Source: Methylobacter marinus A45
Lineage (GTDB): Bacteria; Pseudomonadota; Gammaproteobacteria; Methylococcales; Methylomonadaceae
Length of the DNA: 64,000 nt
Assembly: GCF_000383855.1 (NCBI RefSeq)
Contig: NZ_KB912877.1
Location: 3,886,728-3,950,727 of the forward strand
Direction of reading: 5' to 3'
The position numbers were made by a program, and so were the translations under genes. Shown one piece after another: positions 26,905-36,383 of the stretch; position 1 is the first letter of the stretch, and the number at the start of each line of letters is the position of its first letter. The notes under the pieces are model-generated. The model ran no database searches. It was not told the DNA's origin and was given only the letters and a program-made list of their open reading frames with translations.

Positions 26905-28569
26905 TCAGTTTTTTTCCCAGGTGTCGCGCAGAGTCACCGTCCTGTTGAATACCAGCTTACCGCCAACGCTGTCCTTGGCATCCAGGCAGAAATAGCCGGT
27001 GCGTTCGAACTGGTAGCGGCTTTCAGGCTTCGCATCAGCCAGGCTGGCTTCGACGCGGCAGTCCGTCAGTACTTCCAGCGAATTCGGGTTCAGTGCCTCA
27101 AGGAAATTTTCTTCATTATCCGGATTGGGCACTTTGAACAGGCGGTCGTACAGGCGCAGTTCGGCCGGCCGTGAGTGCGCTTCGGCAACCCAGTGTATTA
27201 CGCCTTTGATTTTGCGGCCTTCCGGGTTCTTGCCCAGTGTATCAGGGTCGTAAGTGCAGCGCAGTTCTGTAATGTTGCCGTCGGCGTCTTTGATGACTTG
27301 ATTACATTTAATGACATAGGTACCACGCAAGCGGACCTCACCACCTTCTACCAGGCGTTTGTACTTAGGAGGCGGTACTTCGGCAAAATCATCTTGTTCT
27401 ATCAGCACAACTCTCGAAAAGGCAATTTCGCGTTTGCCGAATTCGGGTTTCTGCGGATGATTGCTGATTTCCAGATATTCGGTTTTGTCTTCAGGGTAGT
27501 TCTCGATGACCACGCGCAAAGGTCTCAGTACGGCCATCGCGCGAGGCGCGTTTTCATTGAGGTCTTCGCGGATGCAGTATTCCAGCACGCCCATTTCTAT
27601 CCATGAGTTTTGTTTGGTGACGCCGATGCGTTCGCAAAAATCGCGTATTGATTTAGGCGTAAAACCTGCGCGGCGCAGACCGGCAATGGTCGGCATTCGT
27701 GGGTCATCCCAGCCGCTGACATGTTTTTCAGTGACCAGTTGGTTGAGTTTGCGCTTGCTGACAATGGTATATTTTAATTGCAGCCGGGCGAATTCTATTT
27801 GTTGCGGATGGCTGGGTGTTTTGAGTTGATCCAGTACCCAGTCGTAAAGCGGACGATGATCTTCAAACTCCAGCGTACACAGTGAATGCGTAATGCCTTC
27901 AAGCGCGTCGGAAATACAATGCGTATAATCGTACATTGGATAGATGCACCATTTATCGCCGGTACGTTGATGATGAACGCGGCGAATGCGGTACAAAGCC
28001 GGGTCGCGCATGTTGATATTCGGCGAAGCCATATCGATTTTAGCGCGCAGCACGTACTGACCATCGGCGAATTCTCCCTCGCGCATGCGTTTGAACAAAT
28101 CCAGGTTGTCTTCTACAGAACGGTTTCTGTCCGGGCTTTCCTTGCCGGGTTCGGTCAGGGTGCCGCGATAGGCTCTGATTTGCTCGGCCGACAGGCTGTC
28201 AACGTAGGCTTTGCCGTCTTTAATCAGTTGAACGGCATAATCGTAGAGCTGTTCAAAATAGTCCGAGGCGTGACGTAATTCCGACCATTGAAAGCCCAGC
28301 CATTGCACGTCGCGCATGATGGCTTGCACATATTCGTCACTTTCTTTTTCAGGATTGGTATCGTCGAAACGCAGGTTACAGGTGCCTTTGTATTCCTCGG
28401 CAATGCCGAAATTCAGACAGATCGATTTTGCGTGGCCGATATGCAGATAGCCATTGGGCTCAGGCGGAAATCGGGTAGCGACTTTACCGTTGTTTTTGTT
28501 TTCCTTGAGATCATTGTCGATGATATGACGGATAAAATTAGACGAGGGCGGATTTTCGTTTGTGGACAT
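26905..28569 (-). CDS. glnS: Glutaminyl-tRNA synthetase
   Basis: The enzyme charges tRNA-Gln with glutamine. It has 554 residues, close to the E. coli size. The class I signatures are [10 protein letters not shown] (HIGH at 43-46) and VSKRKL, the GlnRS form of KMSKS. The catalytic-domain tract [10 protein letters not shown] and the insertion [31 protein letters not shown] are typical of GlnRS as opposed to GluRS. The C-terminal half forms the two anticodon-binding beta-barrels. Its stop is followed by a strong hairpin terminator. A tRNA-Gln gene is in this window at 7.4 kb but is not linked. Confidence 0.97.
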   Translation of the reverse strand: MSTNENPPSSNFIRHIIDNDLKENKNNGKVATRFPPEPNGYLHIGHAKSICLNFGIAEEYKGTCNLRFDDTNPEKESDEYVQAIMRDVQWLGFQWSELRHASDYFEQLYDYAVQLIKDGKAYVDSLSAEQIRAYRGTLTEPGKESPDRNRSVEDNLDLFKRMREGEFADGQYVLRAKIDMASPNINMRDPALYRIRRVHHQRTGDKWCIYPMYDYTHCISDALEGITHSLCTLEFEDHRPLYDWVLDQLKTPSHPQQIEFARLQLKYTIVSKRKLNQLVTEKHVSGWDDPRMPTIAGLRRAGFTPKSIRDFCERIGVTKQNSWIEMGVLEYCIREDLNENAPRAMAVLRPLRVVIENYPEDKTEYLEISNHPQKPEFGKREIAFSRVVLIEQDDFAEVPPPKYKRLVEGGEVRLRGTYVIKCNQVIKDADGNITELRCTYDPDTLGKNPEGRKIKGVIHWVAEAHSRPAELRLYDRLFKVPNPDNEENFLEALNPNSLEVLTDCRVEASLADAKPESRYQFERTGYFCLDAKDSVGGKLVFNRTVTLRDTWEKN

Positions 28570-28775
28570 GATGTCTATATGTAATTGTCGCGTTATGGAA
28601 TTTAATAGTCAGGCATTATCGCTAAATCAGCCGGTAAACTCTTCGTAAGTTTTTTGCTTTTCAAGCTATTGGAGGCATTTTGGCTTTAATGGGATTGTTT
28701 GGCGAGCATACTACTGTACGTGCTCATTTTAGTAAAGACCATGCCTGTAGGGAGAGAACAACACGATGGGGCGAT

Positions 28776-29039
28776 TTAATCCGACGGGCGACTGCGTTCC
28801 CTAAGCTGTTGCAATACATCAATGCCTTTTTTGCGTTGCAGACGGATGATTTCCAGTTCGGTTTGGTATTGTTTTTTCAAACAGTCATCATCCGTCTGTT
28901 CGATTTTATCCATGATTGTCCGTTCTTTCTTCTTGAGTTTCTTCAAGATCTTTTTTAATTCTTCTATATGGTGTTTTTTTCTTTTTTGGGCCGGATCAAA
29001 AAAGGCCTGTAATTTAAGCAGTAACTTTTCTTTATGCAT
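28776..29039 (-). CDS. Small Lys-rich coiled-coil hypothetical protein
   Basis: I do not recognise a family. The 87-residue protein is very basic and almost wholly helical, with a Lys/Glu-rich heptad-like stretch (IEELKKILKKLKKKERTIMDKIE). The ATG at 29039 is preferred over a TTG five codons upstream; no strong ribosome-binding site is seen for either. It lies between glnS and the Na/Pi cotransporter gene, all on the minus strand, but gaps of more than 100 bases on both sides argue against one operon. Confidence 0.5.
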   Translation of the reverse strand: MHKEKLLLKLQAFFDPAQKRKKHHIEELKKILKKLKKKERTIMDKIEQTDDDCLKKQYQTELEIIRLQRKKGIDVLQQLRERSRPSD

Positions 29040-29162
29040 GGCTGGTAGACGCAAGAATTAAAAGGTAGCGTTCAGTATAGTCGTAATAATTCACGAATTA
29101 TCGTTATTGAGTATGTGAAAGTATTGTCCCTGCCAAGTTAAAAATGAGTTCTCTCACAGTCT

Positions 29163-30971
29163 CTATTGCGCATCCACCGCCTGAACGACTTCCTTGATCT
29201 CGGTTTCGTTCAGTGTTAATTGGTGTTCAACGTGTATGGAGCGGGTATTGTCTTGCACGAATAGCGTTTCGGCGGTTTTGAGCAGGTTTTTCTTGATGTT
29301 GTACATATAGGTACTGTCATTGATTAATGACGAGCCGGTTTCGGGCGTGATTTTCCGCTCCCGAATCAGTAAGTCAAGGGAGCGATTCATCTGCATGTCC
29401 TCGTCTTCAATCGAGGCTTTTAAAATATCCAGCGATAACAGCGGCAATTCGTTCTCTGCTATCTCCTTCCTGAATTGTTCTATCTGCTGGATCAGCAAGA
29501 CTATCTGATAAGCGATTTTTTTATATTCGTTTTTGATGGCTGCATTATTTGAAATTCGGGATCGAGCCCAGTTTTTCTGTAAATGCTTGGTGTCCTTAAT
29601 GGCTTCGACCAGAGTCCGATTGGCATCGCGCAGCCAGGAGAGCCTGGACGATTGTTTCATTTCCCAAGAGAAAGCGGCTTGGCTGATAAAGGCAATGATG
29701 GCGCTATAGATGCCTTTTATTCTTTTTTCATAGCCTGCGTCAATATCGTATTCGACGGGGTCGTTATTGAGCTCTATCAATTGTTTGAGATCGGATTGAT
29801 CCGATAGATGGCGTTTGCGCAAACCAAACGTATGCAGAACGATATGAATGGCGTGATCATATAAATGAATGCTTTCCTGCCTGACGGACTCGACGGCCGT
29901 TTCAGGAAATTCGACGGCGGACAGGTTTAAATATTTGGGCCTGAAAAGGTTGGGGCGCTTTTCTACGAATATTTTTTCAAGCAAGACGACCAGTTGGTGG
30001 ATAAATGGCAACATAATGGCAACGCCGACCAGGTTAAACAAACTATGAAAAGTCGCCAGTTTCAAGGTATTGTCGGCCGCGGGAATATCCAGCCATGCAT
30101 TGATCATATCAACAGCATTCATAAATTCCTTGATGAATGTCAAGGCGATAATGCCGGTCAGCAGATTAAACAGCAGATGCGCGCCGGCCAGTCGCTTACC
30201 CTGAACATTGGCGCTCAGGGCGCCGATGATGGCGGTAATGGTCGTACCGATGTTGGAACCGATGGCCAGGGCCAGCGCATTGTCGTATGTGATTTGATGC
30301 ACGGATAATGCCGTGATGATCAATACCATTGTGGCATGACTGGACTGCATGATCACGGTAGCGATGGTGCCTAACAGAGTGTAAATCAGTAAGCCTTGTA
30401 AACCCGGCATGGCGTAATCGGCCAGATTGATCGTGTTTTCAAAAGTCTCGAAGCCCTCTTTCATATAGTGTATGCCAAGAAAAAGAAAGCCCAATCCGGT
30501 CAGGATGTAACCGATGCCTTTCAGTTGTTTGCTGTTCTGGAAGCTGCATAAAACGCCGAAAACCAGCAGGGGCATGGCATAAGTGGATATTTTGACTTTT
30601 AATCCCAGTCCGGCAATCAGCCATGCGCCGGCGGTCGAGCCAAGATTGGCACCAAATATGATGCCGATGCCTGCGACTAAATCAAGCAGGCCGGCGCTTA
30701 AAAAGGAAATGGTGATAATCGAAACCAGGGAGCTCGACTGCATCAATGTTGTTGAAACGATGCCAAAACTGAGACTTTTCCAGGCTGTATTCGTGGTCTT
30801 TTGTAGAATTCGTTCCAGTATGCCGCCTGTAAAGGTTTTGAAGCCTTGTTCCAGTAACAGCATGCCGAAGAGAAAAATCGAGATGCCTGCGGCAATGCCT
30901 TTAAATTCATCGCTCAGCCAGAAACCGTAAGACAAAAGAAGGATAACAACAAGCAGAAAGGGTTTGGGCAT
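29163..30971 (-). CDS. Na+/phosphate cotransporter family protein with PhoU-like tail
   Basis: The 602-residue inner-membrane protein belongs to the NptA/PhoU family. The N-terminal two-thirds hold two inverted repeats of the Na/Pi cotransporter domain with the QSSS box (TTLMQSSSLVSIITISFLSAG) and its second copy (VIMQSSHATMVLIITALS). About nine membrane helices end near residue 335. The remainder is a soluble helical PhoU-like domain (SIHLYDHAIHIV, MKQSSRLSWLRDANRTLVEAIKDTKHL). It would take up phosphate with sodium. No pst or pho genes are adjacent. Confidence 0.87.
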   Translation of the reverse strand: MPKPFLLVVILLLSYGFWLSDEFKGIAAGISIFLFGMLLLEQGFKTFTGGILERILQKTTNTAWKSLSFGIVSTTLMQSSSLVSIITISFLSAGLLDLVAGIGIIFGANLGSTAGAWLIAGLGLKVKISTYAMPLLVFGVLCSFQNSKQLKGIGYILTGLGFLFLGIHYMKEGFETFENTINLADYAMPGLQGLLIYTLLGTIATVIMQSSHATMVLIITALSVHQITYDNALALAIGSNIGTTITAIIGALSANVQGKRLAGAHLLFNLLTGIIALTFIKEFMNAVDMINAWLDIPAADNTLKLATFHSLFNLVGVAIMLPFIHQLVVLLEKIFVEKRPNLFRPKYLNLSAVEFPETAVESVRQESIHLYDHAIHIVLHTFGLRKRHLSDQSDLKQLIELNNDPVEYDIDAGYEKRIKGIYSAIIAFISQAAFSWEMKQSSRLSWLRDANRTLVEAIKDTKHLQKNWARSRISNNAAIKNEYKKIAYQIVLLIQQIEQFRKEIAENELPLLSLDILKASIEDEDMQMNRSLDLLIRERKITPETGSSLINDSTYMYNIKKNLLKTAETLFVQDNTRSIHVEHQLTLNETEIKEVVQAVDAQ

Positions 30972-31095
30972 GTTTGAGTAAAAAAATAAGGCAAAGGCTG
31001 ATGGGAAGCCATTTTAACAAATGGCACAGGTTAAATGTGAAGGCGCCTTTAAACGCCTGATTTTACGCAGGCGGTTGGATTTGCTTGAGGGGCGG

Positions 31096-31920
31096 CTAAA
31101 TAGGCGGCTGGTTCGGGCCGGTCAATTTGATTTGCACGATATCGCCGACAGCCAGTACACCGCATTGATCATGCAAGGCATTTTGGCCGAAATAGACCTG
31201 GTTTTCCCATTTCCTGACGCGGTTAAGTGTTGTAAGAGGTTCTTTGCCTGTTTGCGCGGTTTCAGGGTCTATGGTTGGCATAGCGCAGCGGGAGCACGGC
31301 TTGGTAAGCCTGAAGTCGATAGCGCCAATGCGGATTTCGCGCCAACTGTCTTCGGCGTAACCGGGGCAACCGCTAATGACCAGGTTGGGCCTAAAGCGGG
31401 CCATCGGTAAATCCAGTTGCATCTCATGATTTAATGACGCCAGCGAATTTTCCGAAATAATCAGAAAAGGAAAACCGTCGGCAAACGAGACTTGATCAGT
31501 GGCATGGGCATAATCAGGGTCAACCTGGCGGATTGCGTTATCGGGCTGATAAACAAGCTGGCAATCGGCATTTAGAAAACGGCTCAGCCATCGGTCGGCT
31601 TGCTCTGATACGCGCAGGGCATCGCACCGGTCCCGCCAGATGGTGCTGCTGATGATTTCGCCGTCGACGGGCATCAGCGGCAGCATTAGATTGTCCATGC
31701 CCGGCGCGGACAGTGTCAGGTGTTTATCGGACAGCGCGGTTTTAATCAAGGCCATGCGCGGATGTTGGCGTTGGCTGAGAAATTGCCCGTCGTTATCGAT
31801 AAGCATCCATTTTCTGTCGTGCTGAAGTCCGGTTTTAGTCACTTGCCAACGGGCCGCATTGATACCCGCCAGTGATTTCACCGGGTAGATGTACAGGCCG
31901 CTTAATGTGAAATGTGTCAT
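31096..31920 (-). CDS. MOSC-domain protein (YcbX-like, without ferredoxin domain)
   Basis: The 274-residue protein has the N-terminal MOSC beta-barrel (LYIYPVKSLAGI, LQHDRKWMLID) and the MOSC domain, whose conserved Cys lies in KPCSRCAMPTIDPETA. MOSC proteins carry molybdenum cofactor sulfur chemistry. E. coli YcbX (369 residues) has an added C-terminal 2Fe-2S ferredoxin domain for N-hydroxylated base detoxification, and that part is missing here. It therefore needs a separate electron donor if it works the same way. The gene is alone, ending 125 bases before the Na/Pi cotransporter gene. Confidence 0.85.
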   Translation of the reverse strand: MTHFTLSGLYIYPVKSLAGINAARWQVTKTGLQHDRKWMLIDNDGQFLSQRQHPRMALIKTALSDKHLTLSAPGMDNLMLPLMPVDGEIISSTIWRDRCDALRVSEQADRWLSRFLNADCQLVYQPDNAIRQVDPDYAHATDQVSFADGFPFLIISENSLASLNHEMQLDLPMARFRPNLVISGCPGYAEDSWREIRIGAIDFRLTKPCSRCAMPTIDPETAQTGKEPLTTLNRVRKWENQVYFGQNALHDQCGVLAVGDIVQIKLTGPNQPPI

Positions 31921-32037
31921 TCGGATTTAACCGTTTTTTAGCTTAATTGGTATTAGGGAGCTGAAGGACATCGGTTTGTTGAATATCGGCAATGCTTGAG
32001 GCAGCGATTTTACATGGAAGTCCCAGAGGGGAATGGC

Positions 32038-32439
32038 TTATTTGAAGACTAATTTTTTTTGCGTTTCGAGCAGATAATCACCGAGTTCATCATTGTAGCG
32101 ATCGAATCTTATCCCGTAATGATTACCTTGCGGGGTGGATTTACGAACCACGGCAGCCTTGATTTTAAATGTCTTTCCGCTGTCGAACTCAAGTTTCAAC
32201 GTGACCTTGTCATGAATACTGAATTTTTGATTGCTGAGGACTAATACGCCTTTACTGCTGATGTCGATTAAGTCAACTGGCGTTTCACGCCCTAAATGAA
32301 ACAAGCGTTTTTTACAGAGTGTGGCTTTGATGTCTTCTCTTAGGTATCGGGTCGTTATACGATTATTGATCAGTTGATTCCGTGACGGATCAAAGTCAAA
32401 TAAATCATCTGGCATTTCGGTATTATCATCAACGTTCAT
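32038..32439 (-). CDS. PilZ-domain cyclic-di-GMP-binding protein
   Basis: This protein of about 133 residues is a stand-alone PilZ domain. The two ligand motifs are visible: RxxxR as RITTR followed by YLRED, and D-x-S-x-x-G as DISSKGV. After them come the barrel strands FDSGKTFKIKAAVVRKS and HYGIRFDRYN. It should bind cyclic-di-GMP and act as an effector. Which process it controls is not shown. The frame runs on to a TTG at 32478, but the ATG at 32439 is preferred; neither has a good ribosome-binding site. Confidence 0.82.
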   Translation of the reverse strand: MNVDDNTEMPDDLFDFDPSRNQLINNRITTRYLREDIKATLCKKRLFHLGRETPVDLIDISSKGVLVLSNQKFSIHDKVTLKLEFDSGKTFKIKAAVVRKSTPQGNHYGIRFDRYNDELGDYLLETQKKLVFK

Positions 32440-32602
32440 GAAGCATTGGTTGGCATTGTTATTTAGATCTAAGGTCAAGTATTGTCCGTAAATTGATAAA
32501 TTTCAATATAACGATGCGCTGAAACTTCAACGAAAAGCTAAAAAATGTCGTTGAATCCGTTAAAATTAATATCCTGTTTGTTTTTTATTGCTGGGAAATA
32601 CC

Positions 32603-33784
32603 GTGTTTTATAATGTGTCTCTTCGGATAATTGTTAAGTTTTTATTGGTTTTTCAACTGCTTATCACTAGCCCGGTTTATGCGGAAGCTAAACAGACGGT
32701 CAATATTGCCTATTTGGCGCAAGAGCAAAAAGTGCCTCCGGCTTTGTCCAATTTAGACCCTTTCATTGAAAACAAGGGGGTGTTAGGGGCAGAGCTGGCG
32801 ATTAGCGACAATAATACGACAGGGCAGTTTACCGGTCAGCAATTTTCCCTGAAAAAATTCATTGTACCGATTGATGGCAATGTTGCTGATGTGTTCAACA
32901 AAAGCATCGATGGTCAGTTTCAATTTGTTGTGAGCACATTGCCTGCCGAGCAAATGATCGGCATTGCCGATTTACCCGCGGCCCAGCAGATGGTGTTACT
33001 CGATGCATCCACGCGTGATGATGCCTTACGCAATGAGCAATGCCGTAAAAACGTATTGCACATATTGCCCAGCAGGGCGATGCGGGCCGATGCATTGGCG
33101 CAATATATGATGAAAAAGCGTTGGAATAAATGGTTTCTGGTGATCGGTCCGAATCCGGAGGATCGGCTGTTTGCACATGCAATCAAACGAGCCGCCAAGC
33201 GATTCGGCATGAAAATAGTGGAAGAAAAAATCTGGGAGCATACTTATGATGCAAGACGCACGGCGCAATCGGATGTGCCCGTGTTTACTCAAGTGGATGA
33301 CTATGATGTCTTGGTTGTTGCCGATGAGCAAGGGCTGTTTGGGGAATATCTGGACTACCGTACCTGGCACCCTCGGCCGGTAGTCGGGACTCAGGGCTTG
33401 ATTGCCACGGCATGGCACCGGACGCATGAACAATGGGGCGCCGTGCAGATTCAAAATCGCTTTAAAGAGCAATCGGGACGCTGGATGGAAGAGCAGGACT
33501 ATGCGGCTTACCTGGCGGTCAGAACCATAGGCGAGGCGGCTACACGTACGAAATCCAATGAATTGAAAGCGGTTAAGGAATTTCTGCTGAGCGAACAGTT
33601 TACATTGCAGGGGTATAAAGGCAGGCCCTTGTCCTTCCGCGCCTGGAATGGGCAATTAAGGCAGCCGATTTTGCTGGCAGCTCCCAGGTCATTGGTTACC
33701 ACGGCGCCAGTTGAGGGTTTTTTGCATCCAAGAACCGAACTTGATACGTTGGGTTATGATCAATCCGAATCGACATGTAAGTGA
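32603..33784 (+). CDS. PQQ-associated ABC system substrate-binding protein
   Basis: This is the first gene of a four-gene module known from PQQ-dependent alcohol-oxidation loci (for example the ped genes of Pseudomonas). The protein of about 393 residues has a signal peptide (hydrophobic stretch ending PVYAEA) and a type I periplasmic-binding fold of the branched-chain amino acid receptor group (VNIAYLAQEQKVPPALSNLDPF, KRWNKWFLVIGPNPEDRLFAHAIKRAAKRFG). It probably senses or binds an alcohol or its product. I place the start at the GTG at 32603 because of GGGA upstream; a TTG at 32588 is the alternative. Its end lies 11 bases before the ATG of the propeller gene. Confidence 0.82.
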   Translation: MFYNVSLRIIVKFLLVFQLLITSPVYAEAKQTVNIAYLAQEQKVPPALSNLDPFIENKGVLGAELAISDNNTTGQFTGQQFSLKKFIVPIDGNVADVFNKSIDGQFQFVVSTLPAEQMIGIADLPAAQQMVLLDASTRDDALRNEQCRKNVLHILPSRAMRADALAQYMMKKRWNKWFLVIGPNPEDRLFAHAIKRAAKRFGMKIVEEKIWEHTYDARRTAQSDVPVFTQVDDYDVLVVADEQGLFGEYLDYRTWHPRPVVGTQGLIATAWHRTHEQWGAVQIQNRFKEQSGRWMEEQDYAAYLAVRTIGEAATRTKSNELKAVKEFLLSEQFTLQGYKGRPLSFRAWNGQLRQPILLAAPRSLVTTAPVEGFLHPRTELDTLGYDQSESTCK

Positions 33785-33795
33785 GGCAGATACAT

Positions 33796-34758
33796 ATGAA
33801 AAAAAATTGTTTAGCGCTGTTTTTGGCGGCGGCATCCATAGGAGCGGTACAGGCGGAGACTGTTTTCGTCACCTTGGAAAAAGATAACGCCCTGGCTGTC
33901 GTTGATCCATTGGAAGGCAAGTTGATCAAAACAGTACCCGTCGGTCAGCGCCCCCGGGGTATCGCTATCAGTCCCGATAATAAATACTTGTATATTGCCA
34001 CCAGTGATGACGATACGATCAAAATCGTTGATGCGGCTAATTTAGCGGTAGTGGGTGAGTTGCCATCCGGCGATGATCCCGAAACATTTGCGTTAAATCC
34101 GGCTGGCGACAGGCTTTATGTATCCAATGAAGATGATAGTCTGGTAACCGTCATCGATACCGCTAGCAAAAAAGCCATCAAGCAGATCCAGGTAGGCGTT
34201 GAGCCTGAAGGCATTACAGTCAGTCCAGATAACCGCTGGGTGATCAGTGCCTCCGAGACGACGAACATGCTGCATTGGATCGATACTCAAAGCCTGGCGA
34301 TTTCAGATAATACGCTGGTTGATCCACGTCCGCGCGCAGTCAGTTTTACGGCGGACAGCCAGCAATTATGGGCGACATCGGAAATGGCTGGTACGCTGAC
34401 AATTCTGGACGCCAATACGAAACAAATCCTCAAAAGCATCAGCTTTGAAATCCCCGGCGTCAGTAACGATAAAATTCAACCGGTGGGCGTCGCAATCGAC
34501 AAGGACAGGAACAGAGGTTATGTGGCATTGGGACCTGCAAACCGTGTCGCAGTGATTAATGCACAGACTTTTGAAGTCGAAAGATATTTGCTGGTTGGAC
34601 AGCGTGTCTGGAATCTGGCCTTTTCTCCCGACCAGAAAAGGCTCTATACCACTAACGGTACCAGTAATGACATTTCCATTATTGATCTTGAAAGTCAAAA
34701 AGTGACTAAATCGGTCGGCGTGGGGCTTTATCCTTGGGGAGTTGCAGTCAAGCCATGA
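33796..34758 (+). CDS. PQQ-associated beta-propeller (YVTN-type) periplasmic protein
   Basis: The 320-residue protein has a clear signal peptide (MKKNCLALFLAAASIGAVQA, cleavage after AQA or nearby). It then carries repeated YVTN-like blades: PRGIAISPDNKYLYIA, PETFALNPAGDRLYVS, PEGITVSPDNRWVIS, VWNLAFSPDQKRLYTT. This is the TIGR03866-type propeller found beside PQQ-dependent dehydrogenases. Its exact function is unknown. GAGG ten bases before the ATG at 33796 supports this start over a GTG at 33781. The ATPase gene overlaps its stop by four bases. Confidence 0.85.
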   Translation: MKKNCLALFLAAASIGAVQAETVFVTLEKDNALAVVDPLEGKLIKTVPVGQRPRGIAISPDNKYLYIATSDDDTIKIVDAANLAVVGELPSGDDPETFALNPAGDRLYVSNEDDSLVTVIDTASKKAIKQIQVGVEPEGITVSPDNRWVISASETTNMLHWIDTQSLAISDNTLVDPRPRAVSFTADSQQLWATSEMAGTLTILDANTKQILKSISFEIPGVSNDKIQPVGVAIDKDRNRGYVALGPANRVAVINAQTFEVERYLLVGQRVWNLAFSPDQKRLYTTNGTSNDISIIDLESQKVTKSVGVGLYPWGVAVKP

Positions 34759-35495
34759 AAGCGCCTATAGCATTGTTGGTTAAAAACTTAAGCTTTTCAT
34801 ATAGCGGCAAGAAAGCGCTTGATGACGTTAACTTCAAGATTCAGCAAGGGGAATGTACCATTCTGTTAGGCCCTAACGGCGCCGGTAAAAGTACGTTATT
34901 TTCATTGATTACGCGGCTGTATGATACGCGCAGCGGGCGTATCGAATTATGCGGTTTCGATATCAAGCGGCAAACGCGCAAGGCCTTGGCAAAACTGGGC
35001 GTGGTTTTTCAACAGACGACCTTGGATATGGACCTGACAGTCATGCAGAACTTGCGTTATCACGCATCCTTGCATGGCATGAGCCGGAAGCAGGCCACGC
35101 AACGGATTCAGGAAGAATTGGAACGACTGGATATGGTCGATCGTCGTTTTGAGCAAATTCGCGAGCTTAACGGTGGGCATAGAAGGCGAGTCGAGATTGC
35201 AAGGGCGCTATTGCATAAGCCGTCGTTGCTGTTATTGGATGAGCCTACTGTCGGTCTGGATGTACCCAGTCGCCACGATATCGTAGAACACGTGCACAGA
35301 TTGGCCGTCGAGCAACAGATGGCGGTTTTATGGGCGAGTCATTTAATAGATGAGATTTATCCGCAGGATCGCTTGATCGTGCTTCATAAAGGCCGCATTA
35401 AAGCGCAAGGCACCGTTGATGAAGTTCAGGCACTTACCCATGCCGCAACGATTAAAGAAGCTTTTTACAAATTGACGCAAGGAGAGCAGGCATGA
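34755..35495 (+). CDS. ABC transporter ATPase of the PQQ-associated module
   Basis: The 246-residue protein is an ABC-2 type ATPase. Walker A is GPNGAGKST and Walker B with the D-loop is LLLLDEPTVGLD. The signature motif reads LNGGHRRRVE in place of LSGGQ, a known type of variation in this subfamily. It should drive the permease encoded next. Its ATG at 34755 overlaps the propeller stop (ATGA), and its own stop overlaps the permease start in the same way, so the last three genes are coupled. Confidence 0.9.
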   Translation: MKAPIALLVKNLSFSYSGKKALDDVNFKIQQGECTILLGPNGAGKSTLFSLITRLYDTRSGRIELCGFDIKRQTRKALAKLGVVFQQTTLDMDLTVMQNLRYHASLHGMSRKQATQRIQEELERLDMVDRRFEQIRELNGGHRRRVEIARALLHKPSLLLLDEPTVGLDVPSRHDIVEHVHRLAVEQQMAVLWASHLIDEIYPQDRLIVLHKGRIKAQGTVDEVQALTHAATIKEAFYKLTQGEQA

Positions 35496-36295
35496 AACTA
35501 TTGCATTACTGGCGCGCAATGTGGGGCATTATTTGGCGTGAATTGTGGCGTTTTGTTACCCAACGTGAGCGTTTTATTTCGGCTCTGGTCAGGCCTTTGG
35601 TCTGGTTATTTGTATTCGCTGCCGGTTTTCGAGCCGCATTAGGTCTGGCTATCACTCCACCTTATGAAACTTATATACTTTACGAAGTTTATATTACGCC
35701 GGGGTTGATCGGCATGATACAGCTGTTTAATGGTATGCAAAGTTCATTGTCAATGGTCTATGATAGGGAAATGGGGAGCATGCGGATACTGATGGTATGC
35801 CCGTTGCCAAGAGGTTTTTTATTGCTTAGTAAATTATTAGCCGGTACGGCAGTATCCATTGTACAAGTTTATGTATTTTTAGCCATTGCGTGGTTTTACG
35901 AAATACAAGCACCATGGCAAGGTTACTTGTGGGTATTGCCGGCGCTTATGCTTTCAGGATTGATGCTAGGAGCTTTGGGACTACTCTTGTCGTCATTCAT
36001 AAAACAACTTGAAAATTTTGCAGGCGTTATGAATTTCGTGATTTTCCCTTTATTTTTCATGTCCACAGCGTTATATCCCTTATGGAAAATCAAAGAGTCC
36101 AGTGAGCTGTTGCATAATCTGGCTAAATACAATCCCTTCTCGCAAGCGGTCGAGTTGACAAGATTTGCCTTGTATGAGCAGTTTAATCAGGAGGCTTTTA
36201 TTTATACTTTTGTCGCTTTTGTTATTTTTATGATAGCAGCAATCATTGGTTATAATCCTTCGAGGGGCATGATGGTGAGAAAAGGTGGGGGGTGA
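35492..36295 (+). CDS. ABC-2 type permease of the PQQ-associated module
   Basis: The 267-residue inner-membrane protein has about six helices typical of ABC-2 exporters, with MGIIWRELWRFVTQRERF as the cytoplasmic entry and YITPGLIGMIQLFNGMQSSLSMVYDREMGSMR in the conserved loop. ABC-2 permeases normally export substrates, although the module has a periplasmic-binding-type protein usually linked to import; this mix is characteristic of the family. It is the last gene of the module, and cysK follows 88 bases later. Confidence 0.88.
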   Translation: MKLLHYWRAMWGIIWRELWRFVTQRERFISALVRPLVWLFVFAAGFRAALGLAITPPYETYILYEVYITPGLIGMIQLFNGMQSSLSMVYDREMGSMRILMVCPLPRGFLLLSKLLAGTAVSIVQVYVFLAIAWFYEIQAPWQGYLWVLPALMLSGLMLGALGLLLSSFIKQLENFAGVMNFVIFPLFFMSTALYPLWKIKESSELLHNLAKYNPFSQAVELTRFALYEQFNQEAFIYTFVAFVIFMIAAIIGYNPSRGMMVRKGGG

Positions 36296-36383
36296 CAGCC
36301 TATTCTCTCATTCAAATTGATTTGCTAGTTTGGTCTAAAATTGTCTCATTACCTTAGATTTATAAATTTATAGAGGTGGAAAA

